Assembly (NCBI RefSeq): GCF_023540835.1
Contig: NZ_JALKCU010000001.1
Coordinates: 310,001-374,000 of the forward strand
Source: Marivivens geojensis
Lineage (GTDB): Bacteria > Pseudomonadota > Alphaproteobacteria > Rhodobacterales > Rhodobacteraceae
Direction of reading: 5' to 3'
Length of the DNA stretch: 64,000 nt
In this document: piece after piece, positions 27,089 to 36,453 of the stretch
Layout: every line of letters starts with the position of its first letter
Position numbering within the stretch: position 1 is the first letter of the stretch
Position numbers and translations under genes: made by a program
Notes under the pieces: model-generated
Seen by the model: the letters and a program-made list of their open reading frames with translations, nothing else
Databases searched by the model: none
What the model was told of the DNA's origin: nothing

Positions 27089-30000
27089 GTGAAGTTTACC
27101 AAGCTGCGTCTCAATGGCTTTAAGAGCTTTGTTGATCCGACTGATCTTATCATCGCGGACGGTCTAACGGGCGTTGTTGGGCCGAACGGCTGCGGCAAAT
27201 CCAATCTTCTTGAGGCCCTGCGCTGGGTGATGGGTGAAAACCGTCCGACCGCGATGCGGGGTGGTGGGATGGAAGACGTGATTTTTGCAGGGGCTGCGAC
27301 GCGGCCCGCTCGGAACTTTGCCGAAGTGTCTTTGGTAATTGATAACGCAGAACGGCTGGCGCCAGCGGCGTTCAACGACGCGGATAACCTCGAAATTGTT
27401 CGTCGTATTACCCGCGATATCGGCTCTGCTTATAAAGTTGGTACCAAAGACGTCCGCGCTCGCGATGTGCAGATGCTGTTCGCAGACGCGTCGACGGGTG
27501 CGCATTCTCCTGCCTTGGTCCGACAAGGACAGATTTCAGAGCTGATCAACGCGAAACCTAAAGCACGTCGTCGTATCCTCGAAGAAGCGGCGGGCATTTC
27601 CGGCCTTTATCAACGTCGTCATGAGGCTGAGCTAAAGCTCAAGGCCGCAGAGGCGAACCTCGAGCGCGTTGATGATGTGATTGAGCAGTTGTCGAACCAA
27701 CTGCAGCAATTGGCGCGTCAGGCGCGTCAGGCAGCGCGATATCGCGAGATCGGTGAAAAGCTCCGTCAGTCCGAAGGCATGCTGCTCTATCGCCGCTGGA
27801 AAGAGGCCGAAGAAGCTCGAATGAAAGCGGTTGAGGTCTTGCGAGAGCGGACCGTTGAGGCCTCTCAGGCCGAAGGGAACGCGCGTTCTGCAGGGAAACT
27901 TCGAACAGAAAAAGAGGATGCGCTGCCAGCCCTGCGCGAAGAAGAAGCCATTGCCTCGGCGGTGTTGCAACGTCTTCAGGTCCAGCGCGACGCGCTAAAG
28001 GATCAAGAGGCGCGGGCGCTAGAGACAATCCAAACGCTGAAGAATCGGATCGATCAGTTGGCGCGGGATATCGAACGCGAGGCGGGCCTGAATAAGGACG
28101 CGGGCGAAACGATTGAACGGCTCGAGTGGGAGCAGCGTGAAATTGCGAAAGCTGGGCAGGGTCATGAAGGCCGCCTTGAAGCTGCGCAGGCCGCTGCGCG
28201 TGAGGCCGCGGCGACCTTGCAGGATCGCGAAACGATGATGTCAGAGCAGACAGAGGATGTGGCCCGTTTGGCGGCTCGTCACCAGTCTGCGCAGCGATTG
28301 ATTGAAGACAGCCGCAAGACCTTGGCCAAGGCAGAAGAAGACGCGACCCATGCCCGCAAAGCCATGGCTGACGCTGAGGCTGCATTGGAAAAAGCCGAAG
28401 CAGATTTCGAGTTGGCGCAAGAGGCCGAAGAGATTGCCCGTGCGACGGCTGAACATGCCGAAGAAACCCTGATTGAGGCCGAAGCTGCCCGTGCGGATGG
28501 TCAATCACATGAGGTGGATGCGCGGGCCTTGCGGTCGGCTGCTGAGGGTGAGGCAAATGCCTTACGTGCTGAAGTCGCGGCATTGTCAAAATTGGTCGAA
28601 CGTGACGCAAAAGAGGGCGGTCAGATCCTAGATCTGTTGTCGGTCAAGTCCGGCTATGAAAAGGCACTGGGTGCAGCATTGGCAGATGACCTGCGCGCGC
28701 CTACGGTTGGTGCTGATGCCAAATCTGGTTGGGCGGCTTTGCCTGCATACGCGACGCCGCAATCTTTACCGTCAGGTGTGGAACCTTTAACCATCTACGT
28801 TGACGTTCCAGACGTTCTGGTTCGCCGTATGGGGCAAGTCGGTTTGGTCGATGCCGCAGATGGTGCGCGGCTCCAAGTTGATCTGCAGCCTGGGCAAAGG
28901 CTGGTGAGTGTAGAAGGCGATCTGTGGCGTTGGGATGGGTTCCGCGCTGGGGCCGAAGATGCCCCGTCGGCGGCTGCGCTTCGTTTGCAGCAGATCAACC
29001 GACTGAATGAGTTGCGTGCGGATTTGGAGGTTGCGACCGAGCGTGCGGATGCCGCGCGTATCGCCCACGAAGACGTCACAATGCGACTCGAGAAGCTGAC
29101 GCAAGCTGACCAGATGGCGCGCACCGCGCGTCGTGCCGCAGATCAACAGGTCGCGGATGCGGCCCGTGCCCTGTCGCGTGCTGAGGCGGAGCGCAACCTG
29201 TCCGAGGGTAAGCGAGAAAGTTCTGGCCTTGCTCTGCGTCGCCATGAAGAAGAAGCGATGGCTTCGCGCAAGGCGTTATCAGAGGCCGAAGCGACCGCCC
29301 GTGCACTGCCAGATTTAGCGGATGCGAGAGCAGCGGTCGAGGACGTCAAGATGACGGTCGAAGCCGCCCGCATGATGATGATGACCAAGCGCGCTGCGTT
29401 CGATGAAGTGCGCCGTGAAGGCGATGCGCGTCTAAAGCGGTCTCAGGAAATCACCAAAGAGATCAGCGGATGGCGCCACCGTCTGGATACTGCGACGAAA
29501 CGGACGTCCGAATTGGAAGAGCGCAAGGCGGAGAGCGAAGAGGCGCTCTATGAGGCCAATGAGGCGCCAGAAGAAATTGCTGCCAAGCGCGATGAACTGG
29601 CTCAGGCGATCGAAGAAGCTGAGGAGCGCCGTAAAGGGGCGGCAGATAATCTGGCAGAGGCTGAAACGGCACTTCGTGACGCACAAATGGCGGAACGGGA
29701 TTGCGAACGTCTGGCATCCGAGGCGCGCGAGGCGCGTGCCCGCGCTGAGGCCCGCAATGAGGCCGCTCGCGAAACTGTGGCTTATGCCGCCGAACGGATC
29801 ATGGAAGCGCAGGAAACGACGCCTGATAAGCTCCTTGATGCGTTGAACGTTGATCCAGACAAGATGCCACCTGCCGAAGAAATCGAAGTTCAGGTGAACA
29901 GCTATAAACGTCAGCGCGACGCGCTGGGCGCTGTTAACCTTCGGGCCGAAGAAGACGCGGTTGAGGTTCAAACCGAGTACGACAAACTCACTGGCGACAA

Positions 30001-30544
30001 AGTGGATTTGGAAGAAGCGATCAAAGCCCTACGGCAGGGGATCTTTGGTCTGAACCGCGAGGGTCGCGAACGCCTTTTGACTGCATTCGAGCAGGTTAAC
30101 GAGAACTTCGGTATGCTGTTCACTCACCTCTTTGGTGGTGGCGAGGCAAAGCTGGTTCTGGTCGAGTCTGATGACCCGCTCGAAGCTGGCCTTGAGATCA
30201 TGTGTCAACCACCCGGTAAAAAACTGTCGACGCTTTCGTTGTTGTCGGGTGGTGAGCAAACCTTGACCGCGATGGCGTTAATCTTTGCGGTATTCCTCGC
30301 GAACCCTGCGCCTATATGTGTTCTGGACGAAGTTGACGCGCCATTGGACGATGCAAACGTGACGCGCTTCTGTGACCTCTTGGACGAGATGACACGTCAG
30401 ACGAACACACGTTTCCTGATCATCACGCACCACGCGGTGACGATGGCGCGGATGGACCGTTTGTTCGGGGTAACGATGCAAGAACAAGGGGTGAGCCAGC
30501 TTGTGAGTGTCGATCTCAAGAAGGCTGAAGCTATGGTTGCCTGA
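27089..30544 (+). CDS. smc: Chromosome segregation protein SMC
   Basis: 1151 aa condensin ATPase. The N-terminal head has KFTKLRLNGFKSFVDPT and Walker A GPNGCGKSN (about residues 30-38), followed by a long coiled coil (to about 500). The hinge (about 505-640) includes the EKALGAALADDLRAP segment. A return coiled coil leads to the C-terminal head with the signature LLSGGEQTL (about 1052) and Walker B VLDEVDAPLDDANV. SMC with ScpA/ScpB compacts and segregates chromosomes. The start is GTG at 27089, matching the usual MKFTKLRL beginning. The gene overlaps the convergent glycosyltransferase by 14 bp. Confidence 0.96.
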   Translation: MKFTKLRLNGFKSFVDPTDLIIADGLTGVVGPNGCGKSNLLEALRWVMGENRPTAMRGGGMEDVIFAGAATRPARNFAEVSLVIDNAERLAPAAFNDADNLEIVRRITRDIGSAYKVGTKDVRARDVQMLFADASTGAHSPALVRQGQISELINAKPKARRRILEEAAGISGLYQRRHEAELKLKAAEANLERVDDVIEQLSNQLQQLARQARQAARYREIGEKLRQSEGMLLYRRWKEAEEARMKAVEVLRERTVEASQAEGNARSAGKLRTEKEDALPALREEEAIASAVLQRLQVQRDALKDQEARALETIQTLKNRIDQLARDIEREAGLNKDAGETIERLEWEQREIAKAGQGHEGRLEAAQAAAREAAATLQDRETMMSEQTEDVARLAARHQSAQRLIEDSRKTLAKAEEDATHARKAMADAEAALEKAEADFELAQEAEEIARATAEHAEETLIEAEAARADGQSHEVDARALRSAAEGEANALRAEVAALSKLVERDAKEGGQILDLLSVKSGYEKALGAALADDLRAPTVGADAKSGWAALPAYATPQSLPSGVEPLTIYVDVPDVLVRRMGQVGLVDAADGARLQVDLQPGQRLVSVEGDLWRWDGFRAGAEDAPSAAALRLQQINRLNELRADLEVATERADAARIAHEDVTMRLEKLTQADQMARTARRAADQQVADAARALSRAEAERNLSEGKRESSGLALRRHEEEAMASRKALSEAEATARALPDLADARAAVEDVKMTVEAARMMMMTKRAAFDEVRREGDARLKRSQEITKEISGWRHRLDTATKRTSELEERKAESEEALYEANEAPEEIAAKRDELAQAIEEAEERRKGAADNLAEAETALRDAQMAERDCERLASEAREARARAEARNEAARETVAYAAERIMEAQETTPDKLLDALNVDPDKMPPAEEIEVQVNSYKRQRDALGAVNLRAEEDAVEVQTEYDKLTGDKVDLEEAIKALRQGIFGLNREGRERLLTAFEQVNENFGMLFTHLFGGGEAKLVLVESDDPLEAGLEIMCQPPGKKLSTLSLLSGGEQTLTAMALIFAVFLANPAPICVLDEVDAPLDDANVTRFCDLLDEMTRQTNTRFLIITHHAVTMARMDRLFGVTMQEQGVSQLVSVDLKKAEAMVA

Positions 30545-31421
30545 AGGTAGCGACCTTGGCTGGCAGGTCTAAGTTTGCCTCAATGAGCAAATTTTCCTCG
30601 GCCAATTTCAGGGCGAGCCATGGTTTTATCGTCATGACTTGGTCGTAGAACGCGGCGATGTCGTCGACACTGGCACCGTTAAGGTGGCGTTTCATTTCCT
30701 CATTGCCGCGATACCCGCCGTGTTCGAGCCGATATGGAAGACGCGCAATCCAATCGGCGCGATTTTGGGCATGGAAATGCAGCAGTTTGATGCCGTCATG
30801 AAAGGGAATGCCGCGTAGTTGTTGCCCATCAACCCAAGCCCCATGAATGCGCGGTTCGAGATCGGTGCGCCCTGTTCGAAAAAATGACTTCCCAGCGACA
30901 TGGCTCAACGCGCCCTTACGGAGGGCGGGGGCATATTGACGAAACGACTGTCGCCAGCGTTGGCGCAGGTTTTTGCCCTTGAGTGGCGCACGAAAGAGGT
31001 TCGCATCGAAAACAGGAAGCCCTTGAGGGGAATGGACCGCTTCCCATGGACGCATGCGGACCATGCAATCTGATGCGGTATCCAACACCGAGCCAATCGG
31101 TTCGTCACTGTAGATAAACTCGTCCACGTCAATATGCGCGAGCCAGTCTAAGGGTGCGGTATCGTAAACCCGCTTCATATTCGCGGCTTGGCGGGGTTGG
31201 TGCGCGTCAGGGCGCGAACCGAGGAGGTTAATCCAATAGGTTTCGTCGCATTTGACTACCGTTAACTTTGGGTTGCCCTCAAACGCAGCGGCGGCTGGGT
31301 CGTCTGGATCATCAAAGTGAAGCCAAATATGCGCAGCCCCGATGGATAAGTGATATGCGACAAATGCCTCCACCTCGGCGTATGGAGCCTTTACCGTCGT
31401 GCATATTCCCCAGTCGGCCAT
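30531..31421 (-). CDS. Glycosyltransferase family 2-like protein
   Basis: 296 aa. The N-terminal MADWGICTTVKAPYAEVEAFVAYHLSIGA and HIWLHFDDPDD segments, the DxD motif in LAHIDVDEFIYSD and an internal KSFFRTGR..IHGAW block match the GT2/GT92-like proteins (Glyco_tranf_2_4) frequent in Rhodobacteraceae. It is probably a cytoplasmic sugar transferase acting on a surface polysaccharide or glycoprotein, with donor and acceptor unknown. No membrane segments or signal are seen. It is three bp upstream of the stop-to-start boundary with the lytic transglycosylase, so the two genes may share a transcript. Confidence 0.8.
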   Translation of the reverse strand: MADWGICTTVKAPYAEVEAFVAYHLSIGAAHIWLHFDDPDDPAAAAFEGNPKLTVVKCDETYWINLLGSRPDAHQPRQAANMKRVYDTAPLDWLAHIDVDEFIYSDEPIGSVLDTASDCMVRMRPWEAVHSPQGLPVFDANLFRAPLKGKNLRQRWRQSFRQYAPALRKGALSHVAGKSFFRTGRTDLEPRIHGAWVDGQQLRGIPFHDGIKLLHFHAQNRADWIARLPYRLEHGGYRGNEEMKRHLNGASVDDIAAFYDQVMTIKPWLALKLAEENLLIEANLDLPAKVATFRQP

Positions 31422-31424
31422 TGA

Positions 31425-32588
31425 TTAGAGGCGGTTCAATAGATCGCGCGTTGGCCAAGCGTCCGCGGGCAAACCGAGCCGCTCTTGCTCTGTCTGAACG
31501 GCTTCGCGGGTCATTTCACCGATGATCCCATCGACCCCACCGACATCGTAGCCGCGGGCTTCTAGTCGACGCTGCAGGGTCATGATTTCTTCGCCGCTCA
31601 ACGCAGGGTCGGGGTTGCCTGCGTTATATGCTGGGGCCCCTTCTAGACGGGTTGCAAAGTACGCTGCGGTGGTCACGTAGACCATCGATTTGTTCCATTC
31701 GAAATAGACATGGAAATTCGGATAAGCGAGGAAGGCTGGCCCCTTTCGACCCATAGGTAGCAGGATCGAAGAAGGCAAATTGGCGATTGATCCACTACGG
31801 GCCTGAACGCCTAAATTCGCCCACTCGCGCCCAGACATTTGGTGGTTCAGCCCAGTGAGCGACCAGTCAAGGTCTGCGGGAACGGTGACTTCTTGCAGCC
31901 ACGGTTCATTCGCGCGCCAGCCGAGAGACGACAGCATCGCAGCACCGGACATCAAGGCATCAGGCGAAGATCCTTTGAGGTCTACGTGCCCATCCCCATC
32001 TCCATCTTGACCGTTTTCAAGGATGTCTTTGGGCAACATTTGCACCTGTCCTATTTCGCCGGCCCACGCGCCTCTGGTGTTCGTCGGGCTAAAATCCCCG
32101 CGTTCAAACAGGGTGAGAGCTGCGAAGATTTGCGGACGGAACAGGTCTGGTCGGCGGCAATCATGAGAAAGCGTAACTAGCGCATTGAGGGTGTTAAAGT
32201 CGCCTTGAACCTGTCCGAAATCGGTTTCGAACGCCCAAAACGCCAAGAGAACCCCGCGATTGATGCCATATTCACGTTCAATGCGGTCGAAAACGGCATC
32301 GAAACGGTCAGAATAGATCGCGCCGTTGTTGACCCGATTTTGTGAAATGAGGCTGCGCGAGAAGTCGATAAAGTCCTTTTGGAAAACACCTTGCCGACGG
32401 TCAGCCCGAATAACGGCATCGTCTTGGCTGATGTTCGCAAAGAATTGGTCGACGGTTGCGCGATCATGGCCGCTCGTAATGGCTTCTTGTTTGAGGCCGT
32501 CGACGAAACTCGCAAAAGAACCGCCGCAGGTCGCGGCCTGTGCCGAGGTTGCGCAAAGGGCGACGATGAAAGGCAAAACAAAACGCAT
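31425..32588 (-). CDS. Lytic murein transglycosylase (MltB-like) with peptidoglycan-binding domain
   Basis: 387 aa. Signal peptide MRFVLPFIVALCATSAQA. The MltB-type SLT_2 domain has the catalytic Glu in LAFWAFETDFG, then AWAGEIGQVQMLPKDIL and a WLQEVTVPADLDW region. A C-terminal PG_binding_1 domain (LQRRLEARGYDVGGVDGIIGEMTREAV) anchors it to murein. The start at 32588 was chosen from the signal peptide; an open frame upstream gives no export signal. It is the second lytic transglycosylase in the window and belongs to a different family from the Slt-type at 11.7 kb. Confidence 0.92.
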   Translation of the reverse strand: MRFVLPFIVALCATSAQAATCGGSFASFVDGLKQEAITSGHDRATVDQFFANISQDDAVIRADRRQGVFQKDFIDFSRSLISQNRVNNGAIYSDRFDAVFDRIEREYGINRGVLLAFWAFETDFGQVQGDFNTLNALVTLSHDCRRPDLFRPQIFAALTLFERGDFSPTNTRGAWAGEIGQVQMLPKDILENGQDGDGDGHVDLKGSSPDALMSGAAMLSSLGWRANEPWLQEVTVPADLDWSLTGLNHQMSGREWANLGVQARSGSIANLPSSILLPMGRKGPAFLAYPNFHVYFEWNKSMVYVTTAAYFATRLEGAPAYNAGNPDPALSGEEIMTLQRRLEARGYDVGGVDGIIGEMTREAVQTEQERLGLPADAWPTRDLLNRL

Positions 32589-32641
32589 GGGACCTCCGAC
32601 AATTTGGCTAGAGGGTATCAGTCGGATCAGCGCATGCAACC

Positions 32642-33541
32642 TTAGATAAAAGTGATGCCCAAGATCACGATAAATGCGATGCCCCACGCCCTCCAGAGTT
32701 CGCGCACAGCGTGGTCCACGTCTTCGGCGGCGGCGTCTTTTCGTCCGTCTGCATTGACCCACGGATAATCGCTCATTTCTCCGTGGTAAGCGCGAGGACC
32801 CGAAAGAGCGATCCCGAGGACGCGAGATAGCGCTGCCTCAGGCCATCCAGCGTTCGGGCTACGGTGCAATCCTGCATCCTTACGGATCGGTAAGAATTCC
32901 CATAGGTTCGGTTTTGGCGCCACAAAAAGGATGGCGGTCAGGCGAGCAGGAATGAGGTTCAGGAGGTCATCGAACCGCGCGGCGGCCCAGCCGAACTGTT
33001 CATGGCGCGGTGTTCGGTAGCCGATCATGCTATCGGCGGTGTTCGTGATCTTGTAAATTAAAAGACCGGGCAACCCGCCTACCGCAAACCAGAACAGCGG
33101 AGCCAGTACGCCGTCGCTAAAATTCTCGGCAGCGCTTTCGATTGCTGCGCGGGCGACGGCGGGCTCGTCGAGTTCGGCAGTGTCACGCCCGACGATCATG
33201 GCGACAGAGACACGGCCTGCCTCAACCGAAGTACGCAGTCCCTTAGCTACGTCTGAAACGTGTTCTACCAGAGACTTTTGCGCGAGGAGCATCGCGCCGA
33301 CGATCGCTTCAGCCCAGACGCCAGGCAAATCCTGAAGGCCCTTGCCTAATAGTGCGAACATCACGACGAGAATAGCGAAGGATGCGATGCCTTTGTCCTT
33401 GCGATGCGAACCCTGATTAAAATTCGTGTCGATAAAACTGACGCATTTCCCCATCAAAACAGCAGGATGCGGAAAGCGCGACCAGAGCCACTTTGGCTCT
33501 CCAAAAATCGCGTCCAGCACCATGGCCAACAGAACGCTCAT
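32642..33541 (-). CDS. cobD: Adenosylcobinamide-phosphate synthase
   Basis: 299 aa membrane protein (CbiB/CobD). The N-terminal LLAMVLDAIFGEPKWLWSRFPHPAVLMG, the AIESAAENFSDGVLAPLFW segment, NTADSMIGYRTPRHEQFG and AGWPEAALSRVLGIALSGPRAYHGE are diagnostic. It attaches the aminopropanol phosphate arm to adenosylcobyric acid. The ATG at 33541 overlaps the cobC stop (ATGA), placing it in a DUF1636-cobC-cobD operon. Confidence 0.95.
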   Translation of the reverse strand: MSVLLAMVLDAIFGEPKWLWSRFPHPAVLMGKCVSFIDTNFNQGSHRKDKGIASFAILVVMFALLGKGLQDLPGVWAEAIVGAMLLAQKSLVEHVSDVAKGLRTSVEAGRVSVAMIVGRDTAELDEPAVARAAIESAAENFSDGVLAPLFWFAVGGLPGLLIYKITNTADSMIGYRTPRHEQFGWAAARFDDLLNLIPARLTAILFVAPKPNLWEFLPIRKDAGLHRSPNAGWPEAALSRVLGIALSGPRAYHGEMSDYPWVNADGRKDAAAEDVDHAVRELWRAWGIAFIVILGITFI

Positions 33542-34476
33542 AGCGCGGCCTCTAGTTGATCCCATTGGTTGGGCGCAGGAAGACCAAGACGGATCCACGT
33601 TTTCGAGTAGGGGAAAATGCGCGACCAGATATGGTTTTGGGCCAAACGATTTTGCCAGTTGGCTGCATCATCGACATCGTAGAGCCTAAAGAGTGGTGTT
33701 CCCCCGACCAACGTCGCACCTTTTCTCAGCATAAGGTCATCGAGGCGTTGTGCGTCTTGGTTCAATCTAATCCGTGTATCGACGGCCCATGCGGTGTCTC
33801 GCAAAGCTCGCGCACCAATCTCAAGAGCTGGGCCATTCACGGACCACGGTTCTTGAAGCGCTTTCATTTGATTGATGAACGACGGGGCAGCGATCATGAA
33901 CCCCAAGCGTAGTCCCGCAAGACCCCAGAATTTGCCAAAGCTCTTGAGAACGACAATTCCCTCGTCCGCGGCGCGGGCGATATGGGATTGTTCGGGCCAA
34001 ACGTCGCAAAAGCTTTCGTCGATCACGGTTAGAGGGCGGTCACCGAAAATGTTACTGGACCAGAGTTTGCCATCGGGATTGTTCGGATGAACGTAAACAT
34101 GGCTGGTCGCGTTTGCGGCATCGCCATTGGCGAGCTTGCCCGCTGCATCAAACGCGGCGGCATGTTCGTTATAGGTCGGCGTAGGGATATAGGCGTTTTT
34201 GCTGTCTGACAGGTTGGGCATCCGCGCGATGAGCGCCGAGGCGCCATTTGCGGGCAAGATTTCGGCGCCTTCGGGCACGTTCCAAAACTCACGAGCGGCG
34301 GAAATGACCTGATCCATTGCATCGCTGTCAGGAAGGGTATTCCACGCAACTGCCGAGATATCACCGACGGGGTAAGGGACTGGATTTATCCCTGTCGACA
34401 GATCAATCCAGTCAGAACGATGGCCGCCCCATTTTGCGACGGCCGCATCAACGCCCCCACCATGATCGCGGGCCAT
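33538..34476 (-). CDS. cobC: Threonine-phosphate decarboxylase
   Basis: 312 aa PLP enzyme of aminotransferase fold I. It begins HGGGVDAAVAKWGG and WIDLSTGINPVPYP, as CobC/CobD-decarboxylases do, and has PLP-lysine motif SFGKFWGLAGLRLGF. It makes (R)-1-amino-2-propanol phosphate from L-threonine phosphate for the next gene product (cobD). The start MARDHGGG at 34476 overlaps the DUF1636 stop by one base (TAATG); an in-frame extension upstream lies inside DUF1636. Confidence 0.93.
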   Translation of the reverse strand: MARDHGGGVDAAVAKWGGHRSDWIDLSTGINPVPYPVGDISAVAWNTLPDSDAMDQVISAAREFWNVPEGAEILPANGASALIARMPNLSDSKNAYIPTPTYNEHAAAFDAAGKLANGDAANATSHVYVHPNNPDGKLWSSNIFGDRPLTVIDESFCDVWPEQSHIARAADEGIVVLKSFGKFWGLAGLRLGFMIAAPSFINQMKALQEPWSVNGPALEIGARALRDTAWAVDTRIRLNQDAQRLDDLMLRKGATLVGGTPLFRLYDVDDAANWQNRLAQNHIWSRIFPYSKTWIRLGLPAPNQWDQLEAAL

Positions 34477-34847
34477 TAGTTTTGCTCCGGCAAGGGAATG
34501 TGGCGAGAGACAAAATGTCCTTTCACGCCAATAGGCCATTGGCGGAAGGGGACTTGGCCCGTTTCGCTTTCTGAATACATGATGGCATAGTCGACGATTG
34601 CCTGCGCATCGGACGGGGTCGCATCAAACATACCGAGGGAGTAGCTAATTTTTCCTGCGCCTTGAACAATCACGTTGCACGCACGTTCGCATCCCATTGT
34701 GCATGTTACGCGGCGTGTGTTGATCCCGGCAGGTTGAGCAGCGGCTTCAATCAGTTCAGCAAAGGCTTCACCGTCTGTTTTGTCCATGCCGCGTTCGCCC
34801 CAATCAGCGCGCTTGCACCCTGCACATATGGTAATCCAGCTGGTCAT
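34476..34847 (-). CDS. DUF1636 predicted metal-binding protein (copy 2)
   Basis: 123 aa. Cys pairs CAGC (residues 8-11) and CTMGCERAC (about 48-56) with the WPIGVKGHFVSRHIPLPE tail place it in DUF1636. It is somewhat longer and richer in Cys than the copy beside cbtA. It leads the cobC-cobD operon through a TAATG junction. A paralogue pair inside one cobalamin locus suggests a pathway-related function, still unknown. Confidence 0.82.
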   Translation of the reverse strand: MTSWITICAGCKRADWGERGMDKTDGEAFAELIEAAAQPAGINTRRVTCTMGCERACNVIVQGAGKISYSLGMFDATPSDAQAIVDYAIMYSESETGQVPFRQWPIGVKGHFVSRHIPLPEQN

Positions 34848-34951
34848 TGATCATCCTCTTGCTTCGCGCCTTTTGAACCCGATTGGGCACCGCGAAACAA
34901 GAGTAGGACGTCAACTTCGTCTGCACAGGTCAGGACACGACCAAGATGCCA

Positions 34952-35926
34952 CTATCCGCGTCCATGTGGTGCGTTCCAATCCAGATCGGGCCCGACGGGG
35001 ACAATGCGGTGCGGGTTAATCGTGTCGTGGCTGTAGTGATAGTGGTGGCTGATGTGATCGAAATGGGTCGTCTCTGCCACGCCTTCGATCTGATAGAGCT
35101 CGCGTGTGTAGGCCCAGAGGTTCGGATATTCGATCAGCTTACGACGGTTACATTTGAAGTGCCCGTGGTAGACAACATCGAATCGAACGAGCGTCGTCCA
35201 GAGACGCCAATCGGCTTCGGTCAGAGTGTCGCCCGTCAAATATCGGTTGGTCGACAGAATACCTTCGAGCCAGTCTAGGCTTTCGAACAGAGGGCCTACA
35301 GCTTCTTCATAGGCGGATTGGCTGGTGGCAAAGCCTGACTTGTAGACGCCGTTGTTGACCGTGTCGTAGATGCGTTCGTTAAGCGTCTCGATCTGATCGC
35401 GCAAGCTTTCTGGCCAATAGTCGTCCGTGTTGCCCGTGATGTCATTGAATGCGGAATTCAGCATCCTAATGATCTCTGAACTTTCATTCGAGACAATCGT
35501 CTGACGTTCTTTGTCCCAGAGAATTGGCACGGTCACGCGACCAGAAATCGTCGGATCAGTTCGAGTGTAGATGTCGCGCAGAAACGGCAAGCCAAAGAGG
35601 GTATCGCCAGTTGCGCCGTCGAAGTCGGTTTCAAAGGTCCAGCCATCGCTTAGCATGTGAGGGTGAACGACGGAGACACTGATGTGGTTAGTCAGGCCCT
35701 TTATTGCGCGGAACACAAGCGTGCGGTGCGCCCAAGGGCAGGCGTAGGATACATAGAGGTGGTAGCGACCGCTTTCGGCTTTGAACCCACCTTCGCCAGT
35801 TGGTCCAGCTGATCCATCAGCGGTGATCCAGTTGCGAAAGGCAGCCGTCGTACGAACAAATTTTCCACCCGTCGATTCGGTGTCGTACCATTCGTCGCGC
35901 CATGTACCGTTGTCGAGAAAACCCAT
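34952..35926 (-). CDS. Glutathionyl-hydroquinone reductase (Xi-class GST)
   Basis: 324 aa. The N-terminal MGFLDNGTWRDEWYDT, catalytic YACPWAHRTL (CPWA) motif, NESSEIIRMLN and the C-terminal TLVRFDVVYHGHFKCNRRKL are typical of the YqjG/Xi-class enzymes that reduce S-glutathionyl hydroquinones. The start at 35926 is set by conservation; a short upstream frame is not conserved. It is unrelated by function to the neighbouring cobalamin genes and may share the upstream region with the divergent operon at 36.2 kb. Confidence 0.92.
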   Translation of the reverse strand: MGFLDNGTWRDEWYDTESTGGKFVRTTAAFRNWITADGSAGPTGEGGFKAESGRYHLYVSYACPWAHRTLVFRAIKGLTNHISVSVVHPHMLSDGWTFETDFDGATGDTLFGLPFLRDIYTRTDPTISGRVTVPILWDKERQTIVSNESSEIIRMLNSAFNDITGNTDDYWPESLRDQIETLNERIYDTVNNGVYKSGFATSQSAYEEAVGPLFESLDWLEGILSTNRYLTGDTLTEADWRLWTTLVRFDVVYHGHFKCNRRKLIEYPNLWAYTRELYQIEGVAETTHFDHISHHYHYSHDTINPHRIVPVGPDLDWNAPHGRG

Positions 35927-36065
35927 CGTGTGTCCTTTCGTGTTGAGCCTAAGAGATAGGCAAACGGCCTGCGCAGGCAACCGAACTGTTCGAACATGTC
36001 CCTTGCGTCACCGCACAGGTCGTTTTCGATCTACCCTGCGACGTTTAACCGTTTGCCCCCTATGC

Positions 36066-36107
36066 CCTACCCCTGTAGGAAGTCCCGAGACGAAGCCTAA
36101 ACTAGGC
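36066..36107. promoter_or_regulatory. Two small dyads in the leader of the cob operon
   Basis: CCTAC-CCCT-GTAGG (36066-36079) and GCCTA-AAC-TAGGC (36095-36107) lie in the 290-bp region between the divergent GST gene and the cbiX operon. I looked for a cobalamin riboswitch here and found neither the AGCCAGGAGACC nor the GGTGCC box in the expected arrangement. Function unknown. Confidence 0.3.
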
Positions 36108-36216
36108 CAGAGCGGTTGGTGGTGCGGCGGTTGACCTGAACTGGGACCAAAGCTCACGTCGTCCGATCCCCGCACTTTCGCGGTCCTCTGGTCTTTATCG
36201 GAACGGAGGTCACGCC

Positions 36217-36453
36217 ATGCGCAGCGCACTTACTCTTATCCTTTTGCTGACGGCAAATGCCGCCTCGGCCCACGTGGGCCATTTGGGCGAGATGGCTGGG
36301 CATGATCATTGGGTGGCAGGTGCGGCGCTGGGTCTTGCGATCCTTCTAGGACTTCGCGAGGCTTTGAAGGCGCGTAAGGAAAACGCTGAGAAGGCGTCAA
36401 AAGAGGCTGAAGAAGCCGAAGAAGAAGTCGAAGGCGAAGAGGTGCCAGCATGA
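36217..36453 (+). CDS. Small His-bearing membrane protein (DUF6732-like)
   Basis: 78 aa. Signal peptide (MRSALTLILLLTANAASA), then HVGHLGEMAGHDHW with four His, one membrane segment (VAGAALGLAILLGL) and a highly charged tail (KARKEN...EEVEGEEVPA). A GGAGG precedes the ATG. I tentatively associate it with a small Rhodobacteraceae family (DUF6732). The exported His cluster next to a membrane span, and a 4-bp overlap with cbiX, suggest a cobalt- or metal-handling role, which is inference. Confidence 0.7.
   Translation: MRSALTLILLLTANAASAHVGHLGEMAGHDHWVAGAALGLAILLGLREALKARKENAEKASKEAEEAEEEVEGEEVPA

Noticed and set aside
36003-36216. Cobalamin riboswitch before the cbiX operon
   Set aside because: Neither the B12-box core nor a correctly placed GGTGCC box was found on the plus strand.
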